Shown here in pieces: positions 52,024 through 60,849 of a stretch of 64,000 nt of DNA. Each line of letters starts with the position of its first letter. The stretch's first letter is position 1. The DNA lies in NCBI GenBank assembly GCA_964242215.1, contig CAXTCJ010000005.1, positions 1 to 64,000 of the forward strand, written 5' to 3'. Source of the stretch: LMUY01 sp964242215 (GTDB lineage Bacteria; Pseudomonadota; Alphaproteobacteria; Acetobacterales; Acetobacteraceae). Below the pieces are notes generated by a model that was given only the letters and a program-made list of their open reading frames with translations, was not told the DNA's origin and made no database searches. Both the position numbers and the translations under genes were made by a program.

Positions 52024-53709
52024 ATGACGTCTTCCTGCCGCACAAGCCTGTTGCTCGCTACTGCGCTCAGCCTCGCCGCATTATCCCCGGCCGCGCGGGC
52101 GGAGAACACGCTGTTCGTGCTCGGCGACGGCGTGCCTGCTAGCATGGACACCGATGGCCCCTCGGGCACCTACCCGCCTAGCCAGGAGGGCATGCTCAAC
52201 GTCCTGGAACCGCTGGTGAACTACGCGATCAACCCGGTGAACGCGGACGGCGTGCAGACCTACGACTACGACAAGTTCACCCCGAACCTGGCCGAATCCT
52301 GGTCGTTCGACGCGACCAACAATGTCTGGACGATGAAGCTGCGCCAGAACGCAAAGAGCTGCGCCGGTAATCAATTCACCGCCGACGACGTGCTGTATAC
52401 CTTCGGCCGCGCCAAGTCGCTCACCGGCCAGGCGCCGATCGGTTACTTCCTCAGCTCGGTCGCATCGCTGAAGAACTTCACCCCCGCGCTGTTTGCCAAG
52501 ACACCCGAAGCGCTCGAAGCGCGCAAGCTGGGCGACGAAGTGACCAAGGTCGACGACTATACCGTTCAGTTCAAGCTCGCCGGACCCAACCCGCTGTTCC
52601 TGCGCGTGCTGAGCGTGCTCGGGCTGCTGATCTATGACTCGAAGGAAATGAAGGCACACGCAACACCTGAGGATCCGTGGAGCCACATCTACGCCAACAC
52701 GGTGAACGCCCCCGGCTTCGGGCCGTGGTGCCTGGACAGCTGGAAGAAGGACGAGGAATTCACCGTAAAGCAGAACCCCGGATTTTATGGCGACAAGCCG
52801 TTCTATGATCGCGTGATCTATCGCCGGGTGCCGCAGAGCTCCAACCGCATCGCCATTCTGCGCACCGGCCGGGCACAGGTCGCCGAAGGGCTGAACCCCA
52901 AGGAACTGGACAGCTTGACCAAGGTGTCCGGAGTGAAAGTTTCCGGCGGATATCTGAACACGTCGGTGTCGATCCTGCTGAACTACAAAACCAAGCCGTT
53001 CGACAATTTGGCATTGCGGCAGGCAATCGCCTACGCGATCCCGTATGACGACGTCGCACGCAGCGACTATTACGGCGCGGCGCGGCCGTGGCCCGGGCTG
53101 ATCCCCACGTCCTACCCGGGCTATATCAAGCCGGACCACACCTACAGCTACGATCCGGCGAAGGTGAAGGAGCTGCTGGCCAAGGCCGGCTATCCGGATG
53201 GCAAGGGGCTCGAGGCATTCCCCGACGCGTTCAAGCTCGCCTACGTCGCCGAGCGGGAGAGCATCGTGGGGCCGGTCGCAACCCTAATACAGACCCGACT
53301 GAAGGCGCTAGGCTTCCCCGTGCAGCTCGATCCGCTACCGGCGACACAATACGCCGATCGACAGTTGGTGAAAAAGGATCTCGGCTTCGCGGTGCAAGAC
53401 CAGTCCAAGCCGATCGTCGTGGACCCGGTCTATGCCATGCAGCTCAGCTTCGTGTCGCCACCGCGGGGAGTCAGCAACGCCACCAACTTTTCCGACCCCG
53501 AGTTCGACAAGCTGTTCGACGAGGTCCATCTGGAATCGGATCCGGCAAAGCGGCAGGCCCTTCTCGACCAGATGCAGAACATGCTGTCGGAGAAGCTGCC
53601 GATCATTCCGATCCTGGAGACCAAGCTGCTGTATGCCGAACAGGCGGACATCAAGGGGCTGGTGCTGCACCCCAGCAACATCCTGATGTGGCGCTACCTA
53701 AGTCATTAG
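52024..53709 (+). CDS. Peptide-type ABC transporter substrate-binding protein, third system
   Basis: A 561-residue SBP_bac_5 protein with a Sec signal (SLLLATALSLAALSPAARA). Family landmarks: LAESWSFDATNNVWTMKLRQNAKSCAG (about 90-115), LNYKTKPFDNLALRQAIAYAI (about 318-338) and a C-terminal RQALLDQMQNMLSEKLPII. It shares general architecture with the second-system protein at 33607, including the DPWS/DPWAL segment after KxHAT, so both may bind related ligands. AAGGAAA precedes ATG 52024. Confidence 0.92.
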   Translation: MTSSCRTSLLLATALSLAALSPAARAENTLFVLGDGVPASMDTDGPSGTYPPSQEGMLNVLEPLVNYAINPVNADGVQTYDYDKFTPNLAESWSFDATNNVWTMKLRQNAKSCAGNQFTADDVLYTFGRAKSLTGQAPIGYFLSSVASLKNFTPALFAKTPEALEARKLGDEVTKVDDYTVQFKLAGPNPLFLRVLSVLGLLIYDSKEMKAHATPEDPWSHIYANTVNAPGFGPWCLDSWKKDEEFTVKQNPGFYGDKPFYDRVIYRRVPQSSNRIAILRTGRAQVAEGLNPKELDSLTKVSGVKVSGGYLNTSVSILLNYKTKPFDNLALRQAIAYAIPYDDVARSDYYGAARPWPGLIPTSYPGYIKPDHTYSYDPAKVKELLAKAGYPDGKGLEAFPDAFKLAYVAERESIVGPVATLIQTRLKALGFPVQLDPLPATQYADRQLVKKDLGFAVQDQSKPIVVDPVYAMQLSFVSPPRGVSNATNFSDPEFDKLFDEVHLESDPAKRQALLDQMQNMLSEKLPIIPILETKLLYAEQADIKGLVLHPSNILMWRYLSH

Positions 53710-53724
53710 CGCGGTCCGTCCGTC

Positions 53725-54750
53725 ATGATCATCCGCTTCATCCTGCGCCGCCTCGTCATCTTCGTGCTGCAGTTGGCCGGCATCACCGCGTCCGTCTTCG
53801 TCGTGATCCGGCTGCTTCCGGCCGACCCGGTGGCGCAGTTGGTCGGCATGAACGCCAGCCGCGAAGCCTACGAACAGTCCAAGCACGCGCTAGGCCTGGA
53901 CCGACCGATGTGGCAGCAATTCCTGGGCTTCGTGGGGTTGGACGGCGCGCATAACGGGCTCTTGCAAGGCAATCTCGGCACCTCATGGGTGACCAGCGCG
54001 CCGGTGGGACGGGAGATCCTGGACAGCCTGCCGGTGACGCTCGAGATCGTGACCATCGCGCTATTCTTGGCCTTCGCCGTCGCCCTGCCGTTGGGCCTGG
54101 CGAGCGCACGCAAGCCCGGCGGCATCGCGGACCGTGCCTCGCTGGTGTGGGGCCTGTTCGCCGGCGCGCAGCCGGATTACTGGTGGGGGCTGTTGTTCGT
54201 CTTCGTCTTCTTCTACCTGCTTAACATCGCGCCGCCGCCGATGGGCCGCTTCGACCCGCTGATGACGGCGCCGCCCACCATAACGGGGTTCATCACCGTC
54301 GACAGCCTGCTGGCGGGCGACCTCGGGGCGTTCTGGATCGCGGTGCAATACCTGGCGCTGCCGATCCTCACCCTGGCCTTCGTTGTGTCCGGCGCGATCA
54401 TCAAGATGGTCCGCACCAACACCATGCGCGCCCTACAATCGGACTACATGCTGTACGCCCGCGCCTCCGGCCTGCCCGAGCGCATGGTCGCGCGCTACGC
54501 CCTGCGCGCCGCGTTGACCCCGGCCGTGACCTTGGTGGGGATTTTCTACGGCGTGCTGCTCTCCTCCGCGGTCACGGTGGAGATCGTATTCTCGCTGAAC
54601 GGGATCGGCCAGTACGCGGTGCGTTCTGTACTCGCCTTCGACTATCCCGCGATTCAGGGCACGGTCCTGGTGGTCGCAATGGTGTCGTTGCTGATCTACC
54701 TGCTGCTGGACATAGCCCATGCCTATCTCGACCCCCGAATCCGCAGTTGA
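53725..54750 (+). CDS. Peptide-type ABC transporter permease (DppB-like), third system
   Basis: A 341-residue permease with TM1 RLVIFVLQLAGITASVFVVIRLLPADP, the block KHALGLDRPMWQQFLGFVGLDG...GNLGTSW, and an EAA loop YMLYARASGLPERMVARYALRAALTP. The periplasmic insertion with APPPMGRFDPLMTAPPTITGF parallels that of the second system (APPGMGRLSLMLTPPPTVTGS), suggesting that the two importers are relatives. Starts 16 bp after the binding-protein stop. Confidence 0.92.
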   Translation: MIIRFILRRLVIFVLQLAGITASVFVVIRLLPADPVAQLVGMNASREAYEQSKHALGLDRPMWQQFLGFVGLDGAHNGLLQGNLGTSWVTSAPVGREILDSLPVTLEIVTIALFLAFAVALPLGLASARKPGGIADRASLVWGLFAGAQPDYWWGLLFVFVFFYLLNIAPPPMGRFDPLMTAPPTITGFITVDSLLAGDLGAFWIAVQYLALPILTLAFVVSGAIIKMVRTNTMRALQSDYMLYARASGLPERMVARYALRAALTPAVTLVGIFYGVLLSSAVTVEIVFSLNGIGQYAVRSVLAFDYPAIQGTVLVVAMVSLLIYLLLDIAHAYLDPRIRS

Positions 54751-54763
54751 GGACATCCGGCCC

Positions 54764-55720
54764 ATGACGCCCGGCTCCAGTGCTTCCACCCCGGAAGATC
54801 TCGACCAGCACGTCGACCCGGCGGTGCTGCATGCCGGCGACGCCGTGGGCGCAATGGGCAGCCGGGCCAAGCGCGGTGGGCCACTGCTCTGGCTAGGCAG
54901 CGCCATCATCGCGCTGTCACTGTTATTGGCCGCGTTCGGGCCGATGATCTCGCCATACGATCCCACCACTGCCAGCAACGACATTTCGCTCGCCCCGCCG
55001 CCGCTTGGTGATCTGCCGGGCCTGCTGCTGGGAAGCCTCACCGGCAGCAACGCCCAGGCGCCGCATTGGATGGGGACGGACCAGTCGGGCCTCGACATCT
55101 TTTCGCGCATCATCTCGGCGCCGCGGATGGACATGACGATCGCGCTCTCCGCCGCCCTCCTGTCCTGCGTGTTCGGCACGCTGATCGGCCTGCTCGCCGG
55201 CTACGTGCGCAACTGGGCGACCGAGTCGATGATGCGCGTGTCGGACGTGCTGCAGGCGTTCCCCGTGTTCATCACAGCGATGATGCTTGTGGCGCTGGCC
55301 GGCCGCTCCCCCATCAACATCGTCATCGCGCTGGTGCTGGTCTACACGCCGATCTTCGTCCGCCTGACCCGCGCGGAGGTGATGAGCCAGATGCCCCGCA
55401 CCTATGTCGAGGCCGCGCGCGCCGCCGGCAACCGCCCCTTCACCATCGCGCTGCGCCACGTGTTGCCCAACTCGCTGGTGCCATCAATCGTGCAGAGTTC
55501 GGCCACGGTGGGCTTCGCCATCATCCTGACCGCAGGCCTGTCCTTCGTCGGCGCAGGCGTTCGGCCGCCAACCCCGGAATGGGGGTTGATGATCTCGCAG
55601 GGCGCGCCGCAGCTCATCCTGGGCGAATGGTGGCCCTCGGTGTTCCCCGGCATTGCCATGTCCCTGGTCGTGTTCGGCTATGCGGTCGTAGGCCACACCT
55701 TCGAGGCACGCTTCCGGTGA
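54764..55720 (+). CDS. Peptide-type ABC transporter permease (DppC-like), third system
   Basis: A 318-residue permease with a Ser/Asp-rich cytoplasmic N-terminus, TM1 LWLGSAIIALSLLLAAFGPMI, the DppC marker HWMGTDQSGLDIFSRIISAPR, an EAA loop YVEAARAAGNRPFTIALRHVLPNSL and FVGAGVRPPTPEWGLMI. ATG 54764 is preferred because GAGGA lies 11 bp upstream; ATG 54719, inside the DppB-like gene, is the alternative (333 residues). Confidence 0.88.
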   Translation: MTPGSSASTPEDLDQHVDPAVLHAGDAVGAMGSRAKRGGPLLWLGSAIIALSLLLAAFGPMISPYDPTTASNDISLAPPPLGDLPGLLLGSLTGSNAQAPHWMGTDQSGLDIFSRIISAPRMDMTIALSAALLSCVFGTLIGLLAGYVRNWATESMMRVSDVLQAFPVFITAMMLVALAGRSPINIVIALVLVYTPIFVRLTRAEVMSQMPRTYVEAARAAGNRPFTIALRHVLPNSLVPSIVQSSATVGFAIILTAGLSFVGAGVRPPTPEWGLMISQGAPQLILGEWWPSVFPGIAMSLVVFGYAVVGHTFEARFR

Positions 55721-57564
55721 ACGCCCCCATTCCCACGCAGGATCTCATCGCCGTCGAGGGTCTACGCGTTGCATTCCCTCGCCCGGATGGCAGCAAGCTG
55801 ATCGCGGCGCACGACGTGTCGCTCACCATCCAGCCCGGCGAGTTCGTTGGCCTGATGGGCGAGCCCGGCTGCGGCAAATCCACCGTGGCGATCGCAATGA
55901 TGGGCCTGGTGCGCGCGCCCGGCGTGATCGAGGCCGGCAGCATCACCTTCCAGGGCCGCGACCTGCTGAAGCTGCCCGAGTCAGAGCGTGAGAAGCTACG
56001 TGGTCGCGATATCGGTCTGATCGTGCAGAACCCCCGCACGTCGCTGCACCCGCTGATCAACGTCGGCACACAGATCGCCAACGTCTACCGGGTGCACTCC
56101 GGCTGCGGCCGCAAAGAGGCATGGGCGCGCGCCGTCGAGATGCTGAGCATGGTCGGCATCAACGACCCGGGCCGCCGCGCCAAGGCGTATCCTCACGAAC
56201 TATCGACCGGCATGACCCAGCGCGTGCTCATCGCCATGGCGCTCAGCTCGACGCCGCGGCTGCTGATCGCGGACGAACCGACATCGGGGCTGGATGTCAC
56301 AATCCAGACCGCCTTCCTGGACCAGATGTGGAAGGCCGCGCAGGCGACCGGTTCGGCCGTGCTGCTGGTGACGCAGAACCTTGGCATCGTCGCCAATTAC
56401 TGCGATCGCGTGTTGATCATGAAAGACGGCACGCTGGTGGAGCGCGCGCCCGTCCGCCAATTCTTCCAGGCGCCGGAACACACTTATTCCCGTCGTGTCC
56501 TGGCCTTGCAGCGCGAAGAAGGCGGCGCATCGCGGGCGGCACGATCGGGCGAGATCGCCGAGGCCGAACCGCTGATCGAGGTCGCCGGGCTGACCAAGCA
56601 CTTTCTGCTCCGCAAGGGCGGCAAGGTGCACGCTGCAGACGACGTGAGCTTCAGCCTGCGCCCCGGCGAATGCCTGGGCCTGGTCGGCGAGAGCGGCTCG
56701 GGCAAGACGACCACCGGACGTTGCCTGTTGCGATTGGAGGTGCCAACGCACGGCGCGCTGCGCTTCCACGGCACCGATCTTTCGAAGCTGACGGAGTCGG
56801 AGTTCCGGGCCTACCGGGCCAAGTTGCAAATCGTATTCCAGGACCCGCTGGACTCGATGAACCCGCGTTGGACGGTTCGCGAGGTGATCGGGGAGATGCT
56901 TGCGCTGCACACGAAGCTGAACGCGACCGAGCGCGAGGCCCGCATCAACGAGCTGCTGACTTTGGTTGGCCTGTCACCCTCCGTGATCGGCCTGCGCCCG
57001 TCGGAGATGAGTGCCGGGCGCCAGCAGCGCATCGCCATCGCGCGGGTCATCGCGACCGGGCCCGAGTTCATCGTGCTGGACGAGCCGACCTCGGCGCTCA
57101 CGCCCGAGACCACGGCCGAGATCATCACGCTGCTGATGGACCTGTCGCGCCGGTTAGGGCTGGCCTACCTGTTCATCTCCCATGATCTTACGACGGTGAA
57201 ATATATCTGCCACCGGATTGCCGTGATGTATCTGGGCCAGATCGTCGAGATCGGCACGAAGGAACAGGTCTTCGGCCACCCGGCGCATCCCTACACCCAG
57301 GCGCTGATCGGTGCACATTTGTTCCCGGACCTTTCCACGCGCCGCGTTGATTTCCCGCCGCGACCGATGCTGGAGGGCGAGATCCCAAGCCCGATCAACC
57401 TCCCGCCCGGCTGCTATCTCGCCGGACGCTGCCCGCAACGCGTGCCTCGGTGCGACACCATGAAGCAGCTGCTGAGCGAGTTGCCGGACGGCCGCCAAGT
57501 GCGATGTTGGCGGGTTGTCGAGGGCGAGCTCGCCACGGTGCCTGCGCTCGAGGCAGTTTCGTAA
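55717..57564 (+). CDS. Fused double ATPase (DppD-DppF) of the third peptide-type ABC system
   Basis: A 615-residue protein with two complete ATPase domains in one chain, in place of the separate DppD and DppF. Domain 1: Walker A GEPGCGKST (48-56), signature LSTGM (162-166) instead of LSGGM, Walker B LLIADEP, and Q220 in LLVTQNLG where the H-loop His is expected. Domain 2: Walker A GESGSGKTT (324-332), signature MSAGR (431-435) instead of LSGGQ, Walker B FIVLDEP, D-loop SALT (459-462) instead of SALD, normal H489. A Cys-rich C-terminal tail is present once. The GTG start overlaps the permease stop (GTGA). Confidence 0.9.
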   Translation: MNAPIPTQDLIAVEGLRVAFPRPDGSKLIAAHDVSLTIQPGEFVGLMGEPGCGKSTVAIAMMGLVRAPGVIEAGSITFQGRDLLKLPESEREKLRGRDIGLIVQNPRTSLHPLINVGTQIANVYRVHSGCGRKEAWARAVEMLSMVGINDPGRRAKAYPHELSTGMTQRVLIAMALSSTPRLLIADEPTSGLDVTIQTAFLDQMWKAAQATGSAVLLVTQNLGIVANYCDRVLIMKDGTLVERAPVRQFFQAPEHTYSRRVLALQREEGGASRAARSGEIAEAEPLIEVAGLTKHFLLRKGGKVHAADDVSFSLRPGECLGLVGESGSGKTTTGRCLLRLEVPTHGALRFHGTDLSKLTESEFRAYRAKLQIVFQDPLDSMNPRWTVREVIGEMLALHTKLNATEREARINELLTLVGLSPSVIGLRPSEMSAGRQQRIAIARVIATGPEFIVLDEPTSALTPETTAEIITLLMDLSRRLGLAYLFISHDLTTVKYICHRIAVMYLGQIVEIGTKEQVFGHPAHPYTQALIGAHLFPDLSTRRVDFPPRPMLEGEIPSPINLPPGCYLAGRCPQRVPRCDTMKQLLSELPDGRQVRCWRVVEGELATVPALEAVS

Positions 57565-57578
57565 GCGGCTGACTGATC

Positions 57579-59114
57579 ATGACGTCCGCCATATCCAGCC
57601 CCACCTCAGCCAAGGACGGCCTCGTGGCGGCGTTGCGGCAGCACCTCGGCAACGAGCACGTGGACGCCGGGTCGGAAGACGGCCAGGACCTGCACGTATG
57701 GCGGGATGCCGTGCCGGCGCTCTGTGTTGCGCGGCCGGCCTCGGCGGCGGAGGTGGCCGATATCGTCCGTTTGGCCACGGGCGCTGGCATATGCATCGTG
57801 CCCCGTGGCGCAGGCCTATCCTATACCGCCGGCACCGTGTGCGCGGATCCCCACATCACGCTCGACACCACACGGCTCAATAGCATCAGTGTGCATGCCG
57901 ACGATTTGTATGTCGTCGCCGGCGCCGGCTGCACTTGGGAGGCGGTTGCGGCGGCATTGCGGCCGCACAATCTGCGCGTGCCGATCGGCGCGCCGATTTC
58001 GGGCAGCCACTCCACAGTCGGTGGCGCGATGTCGCAGAACCTGCCGGGCAGTATGGACGCTGTATTGGGGCTTCGAATCGTCTTGGCCGACGGCACCGTT
58101 CTGACTACCGGCAGCGCCGCGTTGCAGGGTCGCTCGCCATTTTACCGCAATGCCGGGCCAGACCTGACGGGGTTGTTCCTCGGCGATTGCGGGGCGTTCG
58201 GGGTCAAGACGGAGGTTACGCTGCGGCTGACTCCGGAACCGCACACCGCGATGGCGTCGTTCGCGTTCCATGACCCACTCGCCATGGCGTTAGCGATCGG
58301 CGACATCCAGCGCACCGACGGCGGTGCTTCCTGCCTGGCGCTCGACCCGAAACGGTCGGCCGATGCGATGCGTAGCCTTGGTCTCGCCGACGCGGCCCGC
58401 ACCGCGCTCGCCCTGCTGCGACGGGGCCGCTCGCCGCTTGCCGGTGTCAGCACCCTGCTCCGCACCCGGTTGCGCCCTGGCGAGGATTGGGCGCTGCACG
58501 TCACGGTCGAGTCCGGCAGTTCCGCCGGCGCCCGGGACCGCCTGGCCGCCTTAACCGGCGTAGCACTGGCGCGCGGCGGCGTGGCAATCGGTGCTGCAGT
58601 TCCGGCCGCCCTGCAAGCCCGGCCGTTCTCGATCCGCGGCGCACTGGGGCCAGCGGCCGAGCGCTGGGTGCCGGTGCACGGGCTGGTGCCGCTCAGTGCT
58701 GCGGCCCCGACCTTGAAGGCGCTGCTCGACTACGCCGACACGACCGCGGCAGAGCAGCAGGAACACGGCATCAAGCTCGGATGGCTCCTGTCGTCGCGCC
58801 CGGGTCACATGCTGTTCGAACCGATGCTGCTCTGGCCAGACGCATTGGGCACACAACACATCCGCCACCTGCCCCAGCGAGTCACCGTCCGCGCGGCCGA
58901 GCGCCCCGCGAGACCGGACGCCCGCGCCGCCGTCGACCGAATTCGCGCCGGCCTGGGTGCGGTGCTGGATGCTCATGGCGCGATCCACATGCAAATAGGC
59001 CGCTACTACGACCATTCAAAGACCCTGGACGCGGCGGCCGGATCCGCTCTTGCCGCGATCAAGCGCGCGTTCGACCCGGCGCGTGCAATCAACCCAGGGA
59101 GTCTTGGCCTGTGA
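57579..59114 (+). CDS. FAD-linked oxidase (PCMH/VAO fold, GlcD-like)
   Basis: A 511-residue flavoprotein. The N-terminal FAD-binding PCMH domain has the pyrophosphate loop VPRGAGLSYTAGT (about 74-86), a second FAD contact GAPISGSHSTVGGAMSQNLPGS (about 139-160) and GLRIVLADGTVLTTG. The C-terminal cap domain ends in IHMQIGRYY...FDPARAINPGSLGL, like D-lactate/glycolate oxidases. It oxidises an alpha-hydroxy acid or alcohol. It starts 14 bp after the ATPase stop. The C-terminal Asn-Pro-Gly ending is typical of the GlcD branch. Confidence 0.88.
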   Translation: MTSAISSPTSAKDGLVAALRQHLGNEHVDAGSEDGQDLHVWRDAVPALCVARPASAAEVADIVRLATGAGICIVPRGAGLSYTAGTVCADPHITLDTTRLNSISVHADDLYVVAGAGCTWEAVAAALRPHNLRVPIGAPISGSHSTVGGAMSQNLPGSMDAVLGLRIVLADGTVLTTGSAALQGRSPFYRNAGPDLTGLFLGDCGAFGVKTEVTLRLTPEPHTAMASFAFHDPLAMALAIGDIQRTDGGASCLALDPKRSADAMRSLGLADAARTALALLRRGRSPLAGVSTLLRTRLRPGEDWALHVTVESGSSAGARDRLAALTGVALARGGVAIGAAVPAALQARPFSIRGALGPAAERWVPVHGLVPLSAAAPTLKALLDYADTTAAEQQEHGIKLGWLLSSRPGHMLFEPMLLWPDALGTQHIRHLPQRVTVRAAERPARPDARAAVDRIRAGLGAVLDAHGAIHMQIGRYYDHSKTLDAAAGSALAAIKRAFDPARAINPGSLGL

Positions 59115-59181
59115 TGAGGCTGTCGATCTAGTGCTGGGCCGTACGGTTCCAGTGTCCACAAGTCGGTTGGAGAGGTGAGCC

Positions 59182-60849
59182 ATGGAGATCGAACGCGGAT
59201 ACGTCCGCATCGGGCGACGACACGTGCACTATCGCCGGGCAGGCAGCGGGCCAGCCATCGTCCTGCTGCACGCCTCGCCCGTTTCGTCCGCCATGTTCCT
59301 GGAACAGATCGAGGTATTCGCCGAACGATTCACCGCGATTGCCATCGACACGCCGGGCTATGGCCTATCGGACAAGTTGTCCATCGATGAACCCGCCATC
59401 TCCGACTACGCCGACGCCATGGTCGGCACACTGGATGCTTTGGGGCTGGACCGCGCGCTGCTGTACGGCCGGCATACCGGCGCATCCATCGCAGTCGAGA
59501 CGGCGCGGCGCCATCCAGGCCGGGTCGCACGCGTGCTGTGCGATGGCTACCCGATCTTCCCACCCGCCATCCGCCAGCGCTACCTCGACGAATACCTGGT
59601 CAAGCTGACGCCAAGTTGGGATGGCAGCCACCTCGCGTTCTGGTGGTTGCGATATCGCGATCAGCACGTGTTCTGGCCGTGGGACATCCAGACCACCGCC
59701 ACGCGCGCCGACACCGACGTGCCGGATCTCGACTTTCTCAATCGCGGCTTCAATCAGATCATGATCGCCGGTGACGGCTATCGCATCGGTTACGCCGCCG
59801 CCTTTCTGCACGACTCGCTGGACGCCCTGGCGGAGTTGACCGTACCGACCTGGCTGACGGTACGGCCCGGCGACTCGCTGTTCAACACCTATGCCGGTTT
59901 ACCCGATGGGCACGACAAACGCGTGCTGCCGCGTGACACCATCAAGGCGGCCCTGGTCGAACGGGACATGTTCGATACCGCACGGGCCGAGGCATCCACC
60001 CCCTCCAATCCGATGCCGCCGCTCTACGCGTCGCTGCAAGACGGCGATAGGATGTTCCTACCGACCCCCGGTGGCTCACTCCACGCCAAAGTTTGCGGCG
60101 TCATGGATGGGCGCAACCCGATCGTGTTATTAGCGCCCCAGCCCGGCGGCTTGGCCTCACTTGCCGCGGAGCTCGCCGACATCGCTCCCCACTGGCCCGT
60201 GATCGCGATCGAGGCCCCCGGCCAATCGGACTCGCAAACCCCGGATCCCGGGTCGGTCGAGACGGCGGCGGAGTGGATCCTCGCGGCACTCGCCGGGCTG
60301 GGCTGCACGCCGCAGTTGCTCGCGGGCATACGCGGCTCGTGCACCATCGCCGTCGAGATCGGCCGGCAGTCGCCGATCCCGATCGCGCTGCTGGACCCGC
60401 CCTTGCTCCCGGCCGCAAAGCGTTCGGCTTTCCTGGCGGAATATCCGGTCGACATCGAGCCGCGCCACGATGGCGGGCATGTCCTCGCCACGTGGAGTCT
60501 GCTGCGCGACGAGCGGCTCTGGGCACCCTGGTTCGATCGTCGCCGGGCCAGCGCGCTGCCGCGAGTCAGCGGGTTAGGTGCCGAGGAACTGCACGGCCGG
60601 GCCGTGGACCTGCTGAAGCAGCCGGAGCACGTGCATTCGCTCATGCAGCAGGTCTGGCGCTATCCGCTGCACGAGCGCGCGGTGTCACTTCCAAACGGTT
60701 GGATCATCCGGGGCGAGGCGGACATGTTCACCGCTTTGTCCGAGACGCCACCCGCGCAGTTTCGTGTGATGCAAGCGGCCCCTGGCAGCAGCCCCGCCAC
60801 CATCATTGCGGCCATCGCTGCCAGCGCCGCGGCCAGCAATCCGCCATGA
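59182..60849 (+). CDS. Tandem alpha/beta-hydrolase-fold protein with non-serine nucleophile elbows
   Basis: A 555-residue protein made of two alpha/beta-hydrolase-like halves: residues 1-290 (VLLHASPVSSAMF, AIDTPGYGLSDK) and about 300-555 (VLLAPQPGG, AIEAPGQSD). The nucleophile elbow of half 1 reads G96-R-H98-T-G100, with His where Ser/Cys/Asp is usual. In half 2 it is G382-I-R384-G-S386. Half 1 keeps the oxyanion-hole HA motif and late Asp/His candidates. Either the enzyme uses another mechanism, or half 2 is structural. GGAGAGG precedes ATG 59182. Its stop overlaps the ligase start. Confidence 0.75.
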   Translation: MEIERGYVRIGRRHVHYRRAGSGPAIVLLHASPVSSAMFLEQIEVFAERFTAIAIDTPGYGLSDKLSIDEPAISDYADAMVGTLDALGLDRALLYGRHTGASIAVETARRHPGRVARVLCDGYPIFPPAIRQRYLDEYLVKLTPSWDGSHLAFWWLRYRDQHVFWPWDIQTTATRADTDVPDLDFLNRGFNQIMIAGDGYRIGYAAAFLHDSLDALAELTVPTWLTVRPGDSLFNTYAGLPDGHDKRVLPRDTIKAALVERDMFDTARAEASTPSNPMPPLYASLQDGDRMFLPTPGGSLHAKVCGVMDGRNPIVLLAPQPGGLASLAAELADIAPHWPVIAIEAPGQSDSQTPDPGSVETAAEWILAALAGLGCTPQLLAGIRGSCTIAVEIGRQSPIPIALLDPPLLPAAKRSAFLAEYPVDIEPRHDGGHVLATWSLLRDERLWAPWFDRRRASALPRVSGLGAEELHGRAVDLLKQPEHVHSLMQQVWRYPLHERAVSLPNGWIIRGEADMFTALSETPPAQFRVMQAAPGSSPATIIAAIAASAAASNPP

